Origin: Locusta migratoria
Taxonomy: Eukaryota; Arthropoda; Insecta; Orthoptera; Acrididae
Length of the DNA stretch: 64,000 nt
NCBI GenBank assembly: GCA_026315105.1
Contig: CM048746.1
Location: 146,736,730 to 146,800,729, forward strand
Direction: 5' to 3'
A model generated the notes under the pieces. It saw nothing but the letters and a program-made list of their open reading frames with translations. It made no database searches and was not told where the DNA came from. Made by a program: the position numbers and the translations under genes. Below, one piece after another: positions 53,740-63,803 of the stretch; position 1 is the stretch's first letter; each line of letters opens with the position of its first letter.

Positions 53740-54180
53740 TCAATCTGGAAAAAACATTATTGGTGAACTGCTTGAGGTCGGCATTGTGCGACCTTCCTCT
53801 AGCGAATGGGCTTCTCCTATTCACCTTATGCCGAAAAAGGACGGTACCTATTGTTTATGTGGAGATTACAGGAAGTTGAACGATAGGGCAATCACTGATA
53901 GCTATCCTGTGTCAAATATCCAAGACTTTGCTAGCCAACTTGCAGGCGTAACCACTTTCAGTGTCGTTGACTGCAAGAAGTCTTATCACCAAATTCCAAT
54001 GCATGAACCGAACATTCCAAAAAGGGCCTTCATTACTCCCTTTGGCTTATTTGAATATGTATATAGCCTTATGGCTTAAAAAATGCCGCCCAGACATGGC
54101 AGAGGTTCCTAGACTCCCTTCTTCACCCTCTGCCATAGTGTTACGCATACCTGGGAGATATTTTGATTTTTTTTTTTAAA
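53740..54180 (+). pseudogene. Reverse transcriptase of element A, YLDD changed to YLGD
   Basis: RT reads EVGIVRPSSSEWASPIHLMP, KKDGTYCLCGDYRKLNDRAI, QLAGVTTFSVVDCKKSYHQI (first catalytic Asp kept) and FITPFGLFEY. A shift at about 54078 is followed by the palm: TAC CTG GGA GAT at 54148-54159, i.e. YLGD where the family has YLDD, followed by ILIF. The first Asp of the pair is thus Gly. A T run and deletions follow before the RNase H part. Confidence 0.8.
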
Positions 54181-54261
54181 TCTCCTGAGGAGCATGAAAA
54201 CACTTATCCGAACTGTTCAGTGTCCTTGATTCACACAGTGTTGTGATCAACAAAGACAAAT

Positions 54262-54960
54262 GTGTTTTCAGACAGTCGTCTGTTATTTTACTGGATGGCA
54301 TTCGCAGATGGCATTCGCTCCACTGATGAAAAGGTTGAAACTGTGCAGAAACTTCCCCCGCCTACAACTTATCATGAACCACAATGCTTCTTGGGTATGA
54401 TAAATTTTTTTCGTCGGCATATCCCAAAGGCTGCTGAACTACAAACACCCCTCACAGATGCCTTGCACGGTCCTAACACTACAGGGGATTGTCCCATCCT
54501 TTGGACGGCGGAGATGCAAACTGCATTTGACTCTTTGAAAACGGCGTTAGCAAAAGCAATCACTTTGGCTCATTCCTCCCCCGATGCCACCCTTTCCATT
54601 ACCACTGATGCCAGTGAGGTGTCGATTGGGGCAGTGCTACAGCAGCATTGTGGTGAGGAGTCACAGTCATTGAAGTTCCTTTCTAAAACATTGACACCCA
54701 GCCAATCCAAGTGGTCTGCTTTTGACCGTGAACTTCTTGCTGTATACGAGGCGGTCAAGCATTTCCGGGAAGATATTGAGGGACGGCCACTAATTATATA
54801 TACAGACCATAAACCTCTGGCACACGCCCTCAAAAATCCTCCAGCTGACCCACCTCCTCGTCGTTACAGGCATTTTGATCTGATCTCTCAGTACACGAGC
54901 GACGTACAGTACGTCCGCGGCTCTGACAATTTGGTTGCTGATTATTTCTCATGGCTCGCT
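54262..54960 (+). pseudogene. RT thumb and RNase H of element A
   Basis: A 420-codon frame begins here. The early part has FLGMINFFRRHIPKAAELQT, the RT-RNase H connector. RNase H follows: TLSITTDASEVSIGAVLQQH (catalytic Asp in DAS), KWSAFDRELLAVYEAVKHFR (catalytic Glu) and LIIYTDHKPLAHAL (Asp in TDHK), then the QYTSDVQYVRGSDNLVADYF stretch with the last Asp. All expected residues are present. It degrades RNA in the hybrid during reverse transcription. The best preserved domain of the element. Confidence 0.85.
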
Positions 54961-55417
54961 GGTATCTCTTCTGTCATCGACTTCCATGAGCTCGCCAAGG
55001 CTCAGTCGAGCAATGATTCAATTTCGACCTTGCTCAAATTTGGCGAGCATTCTTTAGTTTTGGAGCGCAAAAACATACCCGGCGCGCCTACTGCATTGTG
55101 GTGTGACACATCTTCGGGCGTGCCACGCCCACTAGTCCCCACAAATTTTCGCCGTGTGATCTTCGACGTTCTTCATGGTCTTGCCCATCTAGGTGCACAA
55201 GCCACCACTCGCTTAATCATGGAATGCTTTGTTTGGCCTTCATTGATGCTACCTTCAGTGAAAAAAGACTGTTGTGAGTGGTGTCACTCTTGCATTCCGT
55301 GCCAACGCACCAAGGTTGGCCGACATTGCCGCCCACCCCTTGGCTCCTTCAGTATCCACTCTGATTGTTTCACTCATGTACACCTTGACCTAGTGGGCCC
55401 TCTTCCCAGTGTTGAAG
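54961..55417 (+). pseudogene. Integrase N-terminus of element A
   Basis: Continues in frame from RNase H. The zinc-binding part reads HGLAHLGAQATTRLIMECFV (HxxxH) and CCEWCHSCIPCQRTKVG (CxxC), followed by HVHLDLVGPLPSVEGY, the start of the catalytic core with its first Asp (LDLVGPLP). At 55417-55424 the sequence crosses into provirus B integrase, so the remaining catalytic core of A is lost. Confidence 0.82.
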
Positions 55418-55512
55418 GCTATTATTTTAGACCAAGGCTCAAATTTCATGGCCGACATGCTCAGGTAGCTCTGTCAGCTATTGAAGATAAAAACTCTGTG
55501 CACAACACCTCT
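55418..55512 (+). pseudogene. Inverted 95-bp integrase piece of provirus B
   Basis: On the plus strand GGCTATTATTTTAGACCAAG is followed by sequence reading DQGSNFMADMLR and, after a stop, LCQLLKIKTLCTTPL, a Gypsy-type integrase core (DQGxNFxSxL...LxIxxxxTTPxHP). It is the continuation of the integrase that provirus B carries on the minus strand up to 55513, but in the opposite orientation. Its first 23 bp are mirrored at 55513-55535. Confidence 0.75.
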
Positions 55513-55869
55513 GCCTTGGTCTAAAATAATAGCCTCTGGTACTTCAAATTTAAGTATCCAGTTATTTACAAGTGCTTGTGCAATTGTACTGGCTTGCTGG
55601 TCTCTTTTTCAGTTGTTGAATAATTCTGCTCTACCATTGTCAACTGCCAGGAGGCATAAGCTATCGGATGTTCTGCCCCATTCCCCTTTTCTTGATAACA
55701 CCACACCCACCAAATGGTGACTCGCATCACACAATAAAATGTATTCTTTGCTAAAGTCCAGATAAACTAAGACTGGTCTCGTTACAAGTTTTTGTTTCAG
55801 TGTCTGGAAAGCTGCATCACATTCTACCATCCATTGAAACTTGGCCCCCTTCTTTAGCAACTGCATCAA
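55513..55869 (-). pseudogene. Provirus B RNase H start joined to integrase core
   Basis: Minus strand: FQWMVECDAAFQTLKQKLVT and YILLCDASHHLVGVVLSRKG (RNase H start with DAS), then after a short unclear stretch KRDQQASTIAQALVNNWILK and FEVPEAIILDQG (integrase core with its second Asp). The rest of RNase H and the zinc-binding part of integrase are therefore deleted. Stop after ELFNN. Confidence 0.75.
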
Positions 55870-55902
55870 GGGTCGAGCTATCTCAGCAAAATGTTTTATG
55901 AA

Positions 55903-57060
55903 TCAATGATAGTAGCTTGTAAGCCTGACGAAAGACTGCACTTCCTTAATGCGTTGTGGTACTGAAAAATCTGTAACTGCTGTTATCAAATGTGGATCTG
56001 TCTTATCCACATTTTCACTAATCATGTGCCCTAAATAAGTAACCTCCTTCAAAGCGAAATTGCATTTCTCTAAATTTAGCATTAACCTGGCCTCCCTAAG
56101 CCTCTGGAACACTCTACGCATTCGAGTTGCTCTTCAATATACTTGGCGAATACAATTATATCATCTAAATAGACACAGCAATCTCATGTCTTGAATCCTC
56201 ACAACACCCCATCTAGCAATCTCTGGAATGTATCAGGAGTGTTTTTTAACCCAAAGGGCAATTTCCTATATTGCTAGTGCCCACCAGGTGCAAAAAATGC
56301 TGTTTTGTGCCTGTCTTCTTCTGCCACCTTCAACTGATGGTAGCCACTGTGTAAATCGATCATAGAAAAGTATTTACTACTGCCTAAATTATTGATAATG
56401 TCTGTAATTTTTGGTGGTTAATAAACATCTGACACTGTGAGACTATTCAGGTGTCTATAGCAGCAAAACTTATACCATTTTGTTCCATCAGTTGAATTCA
56501 TAGGCACTATTACTATATTCGCACTGTATGGTGAATCAGAATACTCTATAATCCCATCCTGTAATTGCTGCTCAATAAATTCATCCGTGCGGCTCCGTAG
56601 CACAGTGGTAGAGTGTCAGACTACAAATCCAAAGGTCCCGGGTTCGATCCCAACTAGGTCCTAGGATTTTTATCTGTCACTTTCCACTTCTTTCACCTCT
56701 GGCAGTGTTGCTGATGTGAAAAATACCGAGTAGCACCGTGGTTCAGAATCCACGTTAAACTGTAGGTCCACCTATAACTGGCTGGGTAAGTCAGTTCGAA
56801 GGTCGGAGGAAGGCAACGGCATACCACCTCCAAACAGGACCATGCCTAGTAAAGCACTGTGGTGTTCAAACCAATCTTCGGATTGTTGACTGCTTTACCT
56901 TTTACTTAAATTCATCCAGCAATGGTTGCAAGTGTCACGCCACCCTATAAGGTTTCTTATAAATCAGTGGGCTGTTACCCGTTGGAATTCTATGTTGTGT
57001 AGTTGTTGTTGCTGACAGTGGTCCCTGTGTATTGAACAGTTCCTGATATTCATTTAAAAC
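55903..57060 (-). pseudogene. Reverse transcriptase of provirus B, split by a SINE
   Basis: Minus strand. HLQPLLDEF just before the SINE continues as IEQQLQDGIIEYSDSPYSAN after it. Next come KWYKFCCYRHLNSLTVSDVY, KYFSMIDLHSGYHQLKVAEE (first Asp) and YRKLPFGLKNTPDTFQRLLD, then the catalytic YLDD at 56160-56171 followed by IIVFAKYIEEQ. The thumb follows: LNLEKCNFALKEVTYLGHMI and VPQRIKEVQSFVRLTSYYH. Few stops (after SDVY, in GGH*QY, VL*GFKT*). Confidence 0.85.
56587..56907 (+). mobile_element. tRNA-derived SINE in provirus B RT
   Basis: 321 bp with a tRNA-like head (TAGCACAGTGGTAGAGTG as A box, GGTTCGATCCC as B box; head about 56587-56660) and a body with GGTCGGAGGAAGGCAACGGC and TGCCTAGTAAAGCACTGTGG, ending CTTTACCTTTTACTT. 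Flanked by 10-bp duplications AAATTCATCC (56577-56586 and 56908-56917). A different family from the one at 40.5 kb. The anticodon stem is imperfect, so not a functional tRNA gene. Confidence 0.9.
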
Positions 57061-57414
57061 GGCTTCAATTTTATCCCTATCCTATTAAATGTGCAATTTT
57101 CTGGAACATCACAGTTTTAAAAGCTGTTGGATTTCGGACCAGTCAAAATCTTCCTCCTCAAATGTACTAATTGTCACCAACAATGTCCCTTTCGTCAACT
57201 CTCTATCTTCTGTTCTAAAATTATCTACTAGTACCAGTACTCTTTTTGACCCCATATATATCCTTAATCTTTATTATGACCTTGTTCACCACTAGAGGAT
57301 CTATTAAACACAATATCCGGAGGTAAGACGGCCTGCACATCTACTCAGAACACCTTCCCTGTAACCAAAGGTACCTTATCATGTGAACCTATTGTCAAGG
57401 GCATCGCTTGCAGT
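57061..57414 (-). other. Provirus B pol, decayed protease-RT spacer
   Basis: Between protease and RT on the minus strand. No clear motif, several stops; expected to be the spacer of pol. Confidence 0.5.
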
Positions 57415-57915
57415 TTAGGTGATTCTTCTTTGCGCTGTGCCACCTAATGGAAATAAGACCCCATCAAGTTGCACTGTTTGCTGACCAAGATTGATTATAG
57501 CGTAATGTTTATTGAGAAAGTCAAGTCCCAGAATCGCATCATACCCATCACTTATTCTTGACACCACTTCTACCGTTTCCTGAAATTGCGTACCATTAAC
57601 TGAAAACACCAACGTGGCACACCCTAGAGATCGTACCCCAGTACCTCCAACTCCACTTAACTTAAACCTGGGAGGGTGACACTCATTACTTCCAACATAC
57701 TTGCCACCGATAATTGAAACACTGGCTGCAGAAGAATCGAGGGAGGGCAGAATTGTGCCTTCTTGCCAAGCATTACCTATCTGTTTCATCAGTCTATTAT
57801 TATTGTCATTTCTCAACTGTGCCTCCTGGTTAACTAATCTTTGAATTGCCTCTAAGGTTGTAGTGTCCTGTACTCGTTGACCCTCCTTTGCAACAGTTTG
57901 CTTATCCATACTCAT
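57415..57915 (-). pseudogene. Gag start fused to protease, provirus B
   Basis: A 166-codon frame. The first 50 residues (MSMDKQTVAKEGQRV..., with a glutamine/asparagine-rich helix) look like a gag N-terminus. They run directly into a protease: LDSSAASVSIIGGKYVG with the catalytic Asp of the D-S/T-G loop (here DSSA), then ATLVFSVNGTQFQETVEVVS and DGYDAILGLDFLNKHYAIIN. Most of gag, including the capsid, is therefore deleted in frame. The glycine of the catalytic loop is replaced by serine, so an inactive protease is likely. Confidence 0.75.
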
Positions 57916-58049
57916 ACTTATAAGAATAACAACAAAAACAAAATTGAAGGCGTATTACTATAAGAAACTCATTGAACTGGCTTTACCACTGATCAAGCCC
58001 AAACAAATTACTAAAGCTTCCCTTTCCAATTATGTTAACCAACTACTCC

Positions 58050-58067
58050 ATCCCACTCCTGACACCA
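58050..58067 (-). promoter_or_regulatory. Primer-binding site of provirus B (tRNA-Leu type)
   Basis: TGGTGTCAGGAGTGGGAT on the minus strand, starting two bases after the LTR. Complementary to the 3' end of tRNA-Leu (...CCCACTTCTGACACCA) with one mismatch. Confirms that 58070-59238 is the 5' LTR. Confidence 0.82.
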
Positions 58068-58069
58068 AA

Positions 58070-59238
58070 TGTAACATGTCTGGGCACAATTTGCTGGTTT
58101 TGACACTAAATGACAAATGTTCTCCACACAGACTTTGTCTATGTCAGGATAGCAACACTAGTTGGTTACATGAGGGCTGTGAGCTAAGTACTCAACTCAG
58201 GAGATGGGGTGGCAATGAAACAGTGGTCCACTATAACAAAACATTTTATTGACATTTGTGCTTACAAAATGTCTTGAGGTAAGTGGAGTGTGCGTGTGTG
58301 CTGTATCATGCTGAGGTGGCATCCAGCTGATGCCATGAGCCTCGTGGTAGCTGACGCTGCTGGTGCGGCTGCCCACCGGCCGCTACGCATCTGTGTTGCG
58401 CAAGGCGAGGTATTGTTGTCGCGCTGCCTGTGCCACTGCCGCAATGACTGTTCCGCACAGGTTCCTGCCCAGGAGTTGAACCCAGGTCCTCTTTTGCTCT
58501 TTTGCTTCACCCTCCAGACAGTTACAGGAGCGCTTCTGGTGTGGCCGTGTCCTTTCATCCCCCCCCCGGGTGAGTAACTGGCTGCAGTCTTACTGTGCCA
58601 TGTGTTGGTTCGACACCCAGTTGCACTGCTCACTGCTGTTGAGTCCAGGACCCTGCTGCCGGTTGCATTAGGATGTGCTGTGTTGATCGTGATGATCAGC
58701 TGCTGGCCGCGATACGTCAAAGTGCTTGCAGCCTGTGACAAACTCAGTTTTGTGATAACAATAATATCAATTGTTGTCGACGAGTAGCACAGTCCGGTCA
58801 GCAGGTGACTGCCCAACTGTGGCTGCCTCTCTCTCTGCCGTGGCTGAATGACTGATGAACCTGTCTTTTTACCTGTATTTATACGATGAGGTTGACCCTG
58901 TCAGCCTGTGTTTCACATATGTGGCATAGCTAATCTTTGCTACATGTGACCTGACTCCTACTTCCGATCACATATTTCGCTGCCACCTTTAAGCAATACA
59001 ACTGACAGGCTGTTACGCAGTACGGCATCCTCACTGACCTATTTGCATCATCAGAAGCTTCGCTGAGGCACTCCACTTTATTTGCTAAAATCATAAATGT
59101 GCTTGTCCCGCTCTACTTTAAGTCACACACCTGATTTCAACACAGCACCACTCCCATGTTCAACTTTTGCGTTAAAGTTCACTCACCGCTTGTTTCTGTT
59201 TTTCATATTGTATGTCTATATTTTCCATATCTGCTACA
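58070..59238 (-). repeat. 5' LTR of provirus B
   Basis: 1169 bp. Plus-strand start TGTAACATGTCTGGGCAC, end TGCTACA. Corresponds to the 3' LTR at 49.4-50.7 kb with many substitutions and indels. Carries the complement of AATAAA in the same place. An open minus-strand frame (58262-58816) runs through it, shared in part by the other LTR. Confidence 0.85.
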
Positions 59239-59242
59239 AATA

Positions 59243-59851
59243 CAACATATTCAATTAAATATGAGTACTTGTCATTAACAAATGATGTACATAATTCACA
59301 TTTTTTTTTGGTGGAATAATAGTGTTTGGCTATAAAATCAGTACAAATAGATTCAGTATTTAATTAACATTGATGTAAATTCAAAGTTGATCATTATTTG
59401 CATAATTTATATTGTAATCAATTGTGGTCCCTACAATTAATGACAATGTTTCCTTCTAGAACATTCTATTATAAAACGAGTTAATTACAAATCAGAGGTA
59501 TTTTTTAAACTACAATGATTAGCTTCATGATATAAAGATGAGAAAAGTATTGAAATTACACCAGATGTCTTAATTTGAGCTATAAATATGCTGTAATTGA
59601 AAGATATATGGGAAGAGAGTATGGGATACAAGGTTTTATCAGAAAAGTATAGGGTATTGGATTCTTGAATTAAGGTTGGGTTATCGGGTGGATAAATAGG
59701 AAGTGGAAACGAGTGCTTCACTACACATTTACTTTACACACACACACCTATATATTTCCTGTGTTGCAAGCTACACAAAAAAGATCTGCCAGCATGTGCC
59801 ATCCTGGTCTATAGCTAGTATTACCAGAAAAACTACTAATAACTATGGGTG
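59243..59851. other. No gene recognised
   Basis: AT-rich flank of the provirus. Minus-strand open stretches (59485-59721) have no known domain. Confidence 0.45.
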
Positions 59852-61009
59852 ACGTTAGCGGCGGAAAAATACCAACCGGAAGTGCCTGTAATTTCGCAGT
59901 CAGAAGTATAGTATCTGTGTCTTCAAGATCTTTGAGTAGGCTTTGCAACGCAGAGTGACAGCTCAGAATGAAAAAAAAGCAGACGATCATGCTATTTTGT
60001 GTTGACACTTGGGTAGTGTTCACTTCAGTCTGTTCATTACTCGCGAAATAGCTTGGTGTTTCTTTAGGTATTACGTAATTTTCTTTCCTGTCCGAGTCTG
60101 TTTCACAGACAGTACGTATCTTTCAGTGACTATTCAACTACTTATTAAAAAAAAAAAAAATTATTCAATAATAACGTTCTTTAAATCGTGTACCCAGCCA
60201 CAATCTATGTTGTACATAGGCCCTGCTGGCTTCTGTCTAGGAGTTTCCAGTCAACGTTCGTTTGATTTTACAACTTACGTTTCGCTACCACCAATTTAGA
60301 TTGAGATTGGCTCGCACTTGGGCAATGTCAGCAGTTCATAATGGGGCGAAACGTCTGACTAACCTCAAACTTTGACAGAAAATCTCGAGACAGATGCCAA
60401 CGGACAACATGTCAACAAACTGCCATAAAAGCTTAAAATGTACAATAGATAAGAACTTGGGAAACGTCTTTAAACATCTGTGTTTCTCAGTATCTTGAAG
60501 CTCCAATAGCTGCGACCGTTATTTATCTTATAATTGACGATACCAATAGATTGTTTGGATTTTATTTACCTTGTACCCACAATAAAACATTTTAATGCAC
60601 ACTGTGTCATTAGCCCCTGTTCTGCAGATGAATAAGAAGCTGCTCATAAAATATTTGTATTATCACATTACACAGACAAACCTGTGATAGGGTATCAACG
60701 TTTTCTTTATTAATGACCCCCACGAATGAATAATGTCTACTGTCAAGTCTCAAATACAGAAATATTTATTCTTCTCAGTGTACTTTGTTAAGTGATATTA
60801 CCCATCCGAAAATATTATTTACAGTGATTTGTTATTAGGACAGTATTCCCCTAAACAGACACTCGGAAATCATCACATATTCGGAAATTACTATCCAAAT
60901 AACTGTTTTGTCCTTTGTTTTCTAATCAGTTTTAAATGTAAATAAAAGACAGAAACGTAGGACTAATTTTTAATACAATCAGCGAAGTTCATTTAAAAAC
61001 GTAAAGACG

Positions 61010-61053
<44 letters not shown>

Positions 61054-61398
61054 AGAGGATACGATTCCAACGTACACCTATACATAATACAAATTATCAA
61101 TCCACAACAATATCCATTACACTACAACGACATGTCTTAAAAAGATGCTTTGGATTACTAATACCTACACTTGAAGAGTTATGTTGTTAATTTGCTATAA
61201 ATTATTATTTATTTATAAGGTAAGCGTTTTCATGATTACTCTTAAAGGCATCACAATTGCATTCTTAATGTTTAATGTTCACAATTTCTAAATAAGCTCA
61301 ATTTAAAATGGCGCCTGTCACATCCTGCCAAAGATTCTATCCTTGCTGTGTATAGTCTCTGGTCCAAAGCGGAAGTGGTATTTTTCCGCCGCTAACGT
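59852..61398. mobile_element. DNA element with 23-bp TIRs
   Basis: ACGTTAGCGGCGGAAAAATA-CCA at 59852-59874 and its exact complement at 61376-61398. The 1.55 kb interior is AT-rich with no transposase motif and includes a TA microsatellite (about 61012-61050). No matching target duplication was visible next to the repeats (left flank ...gggtg, right flank atact...). Probably a non-autonomous transposon; family unknown. Confidence 0.6.
61012..61050. repeat. (TA)n microsatellite
   Basis: About 19 TA units within the 23-bp TIR element. Confidence 0.95.
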
Positions 61399-61820
61399 AT
61401 ACTACACAAATCAGTTGTTCCGCTATCTTAACCTCCCATTACCGCTCACAGTAGGCATTACCGTACCAACGTAAATGTCACGGTAAAATCTCTCGCAACA
61501 CACACTAAACTTTTATCGTGAAAACTAGCTTCACTGACTACATCAAATTAAAATCATTTGAGTGCTTAGGAAGTGTGTATTACGTACTATTTTTTCTTTT
61601 AAGGCCACGCGGACGTGTTAAAAAAAACAGTCGTCAGCTTTTGTTGGCTGCGGTACAGAATGACACCATTCGATTTATATCGAAATATCGACTTCCACGA
61701 ATTCCCGCGCCGTTTCCGTGAACTTGTACAAAAATGTATATGTAGTTCTGCAAAACTTTTACTGTAGCATTTTTGAAAATTATCTAGTTTATTATGTTTC
61801 TCAAACCATCATAAATTTTT
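61399..61820. other. No gene recognised
   Basis: Short open frame 61518-61721 without a known domain. Spacer between the TIR element and the MITE-like fragment. Confidence 0.4.
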
Positions 61821-61849
61821 GAAACTAACGACTTTGGGAAAATGAGCGG

Positions 61850-61958
61850 GTGGGGGGGGGGGGGGGGGAGACTGAATCTCAATTATAGGCCGCACCATGA
61901 TTTTGTATGCCGAAATTTGGGAAAAAAAGTGCGGCCTATATTCGAGCAAATACGGTAA
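61850..61958. repeat. MITE-like fragment with G tract
   Basis: Contains a G run (about 61852-61868) and the mirrored phrases TATAGGCCGCACC (61886) and GTGCGGCCTATA (61930), ending ATTCGAGCAAATACGGTAAT. The end resembles, from memory, a widespread insect MITE. It interrupts the following Gypsy gag-pol sequence on the minus strand. Confidence 0.5.
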
Positions 61959-62249
61959 TTCAGTAGTGTCCATTACTCTGACTGAATCATCACATAATTC
62001 TTCACAAAATTCAAACTTATTGCTACACAAACTATCATTTCTTGACACTATATTTACATTTTCACTAATTCTAGGACTTACACTAGGTTGTGTATACTGT
62101 ACATTTTGATCTGTTTCACTCAACAGTTCAACAAGACCATGTTGATTACTTTCTCTGTCATATTCACCTTTGGTAATCTCATACAAATTATAAATGGTAT
62201 CATTATTATTACTACCTTTCCAGCTAGTGTCTGTTCACTCGAAACTACC

Positions 62250-62400
62250 TTATTACTATCCTTTTTCGTCCCCTTTTTTCTTTTTCTTCATTTGTGTAAC
62301 TATCGGCGGTACAGCACAAAGGTAAGTACTGGCCAGCCAATCTATCTCTTTTGAAAAATAATTTATCATCTCTGAGGAGAATTTTCAACATTAATTGATT
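62250..62400 (-). repeat. Penelope-like 3' end inserted in the Gypsy gag
   Basis: Complement reads GAAAATTCTCCTCAGAGATG, GGCTGGCCAGTACTTACCTT and GTACCGCCGATAGTTACACA, nearly the same as 29.88-30.0 kb. Confidence 0.65.
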
Positions 62401-62822
62401 ATTACTATCATGGTCATTTACAGTATTCTTTTTTTCAAATCTTATCCTATTTACATTATGATACTCTCCACTATTAGACACTTTCTACCAATGTATCCAT
62501 CTCTGCCTCTACCTCTGAGTGAGCTTGCCTGGTTTAATTGCCTTCTGTTTGCCTCAAACTGACAGGCATCTAGTGAGGCCCTCCTTAGTTTCCCTGCCTT
62601 TGAGGTCTGTTGTCATGCTCCTCAGGTCTGTTATTAGAACTATTATCCCACTGTCTATTCCTACTTTCAAACTGTTAACCATTTCCACCACTGTTTTGGT
62701 TCCACTTTCCATTTCTGCTGTCCTGTCTAAAATTCCCCCCCCCCCCCTCCCCCGTCTCTGTCATATTATTTCTATTGTGTTGGTTATGTCACCCCCCATT
62801 TGGTCTATCAGGGCGATTCTGA

Positions 62823-62830
62823 TTATACTC

Positions 62831-62862
<32 letters not shown>

Positions 62863-63368
62863 GTCCTATGGTCAAGTTTATCTACAAACTTAAGATACAA
62901 ATCAATGCTCTCATCTGGTCCATAGTCTAAACCTTTCTGCACTTTCCAAGGTGACTTTTCTTGCAAGGTATCTATTAGAGTAACCTCATCTAATGGTTTG
63001 TCTATGTGTATCAGTCTCTTCAACTGGTTTTCACAGAACTCCCACATTGTCCTATAACTTTCTTTGTATATAGACCCATTCATAAATGTGCTTTTGATCC
63101 TTGCCTGCTTCTTTTCTGACCAATACTTCTCTAAGAATTTCCTTTCAAACTCAGCACATGTTAAATTTGAGTCACAAATCTGGTTAGCCGATAACAGTGC
63201 ATCTCCCTCTAAAAATCTCTGTACAAATATAATCTTCACATTATTTCTCATATCCAAAGAAAAATTATCTGTACATGACCTGATAAAGTCCTTGGGATGG
63301 ATTTTTCCTTCCCCAGGTAAGAATTTAGTATTTACAGTATTCCAACTTACATTACCAGAATTTAACAA
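62823..63368 (-). pseudogene. Errantivirus-like gag (capsid region)
   Basis: A 181-codon open frame. Reads NTKFLPGEGKIHPKDFIRSC, FVQRFLEGDALLSANQICD, CAEFERKFLEKYWSEKKQAR and SYRTMWEFCENQLKRLIHID, the usual pattern of Gypsy/errantivirus capsid (F..........F......L.G.A..W........F...F...FW). It ends in an RE-repeat from the CT microsatellite and continues, in a shifted frame, to an Asn/Arg/Gly-rich nucleocapsid-like tail near 62800-62560. Upstream coiled-coil segments (LASELAEFKTIVNSKQVSAH) run to the window edge. Function: particle shell and RNA packaging. Broken by a SINE and microsatellites. Confidence 0.7.
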
Positions 63369-63627
63369 GACCTTAGTAACAACATAATCTTTTAATTGAT
63401 CGAACTTTTTACCTAGATCAACTACATTCCCTGTACAGTTTTCAACATTTTCATTGATATGTCTCTCTACATTCTATTTTTACAGGTACTTCACTAACCT
63501 TCTGTAATGTGTCCTGTTTGTGAACATGAAGTTGTTGTTCAAGTTCAGTTTTAGTTTGTTACATATTTCGACTCTCTTCTCTGACAAAATTATCAAGAAC
63601 TACAATTTGTTCAGTATTTTTAACTAT

Positions 63628-63639
63628 TATTATTTTATT

Positions 63640-63678
<39 letters not shown>

Positions 63679-63803
63679 TTTTTTTTTTTTTTTTTTGGTA
63701 GATCTGAAGCATTGAATTAAAATTTGTGGTGCGGCCGGGAATCGAACCCGGACCTCCATGCTTACTAGGCAGACGTCTTAACTGTTAGACTACCACACCA
63801 CTA
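63628..63803 (-). mobile_element. tRNA-derived SINE with poly(A) and (TAAA)n tail
   Basis: Minus strand: a tRNA-like head 63803-63728 with matching acceptor arms (GTGGTGT...GCACCAC), A box TGGTAGTCTAACAGTTAAG, B box GGGTTCGATTCCC with a perfect 5-bp T stem, then a 30-bp body, an A run and TAAA repeats. The A-rich tail and short body mark it as a SINE and not a tRNA gene, although the head folds better than those of the other SINEs. It may extend upstream to about 63880. No target duplication found. Confidence 0.75.

Larger units (their letters stand above)
51330..55417 (+). mobile_element. Element A: CsRn1-like Gypsy fragment, antisense within provirus B
   Basis: Plus-strand order: a partial LTR that seems to start near R (AATAAG near 51358), primer site 51433-51443, gag, protease, RT, RNase H and the N-terminal part of integrase, ending inside the integrase core at 55417. 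No U3, no 3' LTR and no target duplication of its own. The clade is inferred from the tRNA-Trp primer site and the gag C-terminus pattern WYHSNFGDDAKHC. Confidence 0.75.
49446..59238 (-). mobile_element. Gypsy/errantivirus-like provirus B with env remnant, chimeric
   Basis: A minus-strand provirus bounded by related LTRs and by AATA on both sides (49442-49445, 59239-59242), the 4-bp target duplication expected of Gypsy-type integrases. Minus-strand order: 5' LTR, tRNA-Leu primer site, gag start fused to protease, RT, truncated RNase H joined to integrase core, then an antisense foreign piece (element A, 51.3-55.4 kb), env C-terminus, polypurine tract, 3' LTR. Internal deletions, stops and a SINE show that it is dead. 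The LTRs differ at many positions, so the insertion is old. Confidence 0.85.

Noticed and set aside
56587..56660. tRNA gene inside the provirus
   Set aside because: Head of a 321-bp SINE with target duplications; the anticodon stem does not pair properly.
63728..63803. tRNA gene on the minus strand (acceptor and T arms pair well)
   Set aside because: Followed by a short body, an A run and TAAA repeats, and the D and anticodon arms are poor; a tRNA-derived SINE explains it better.
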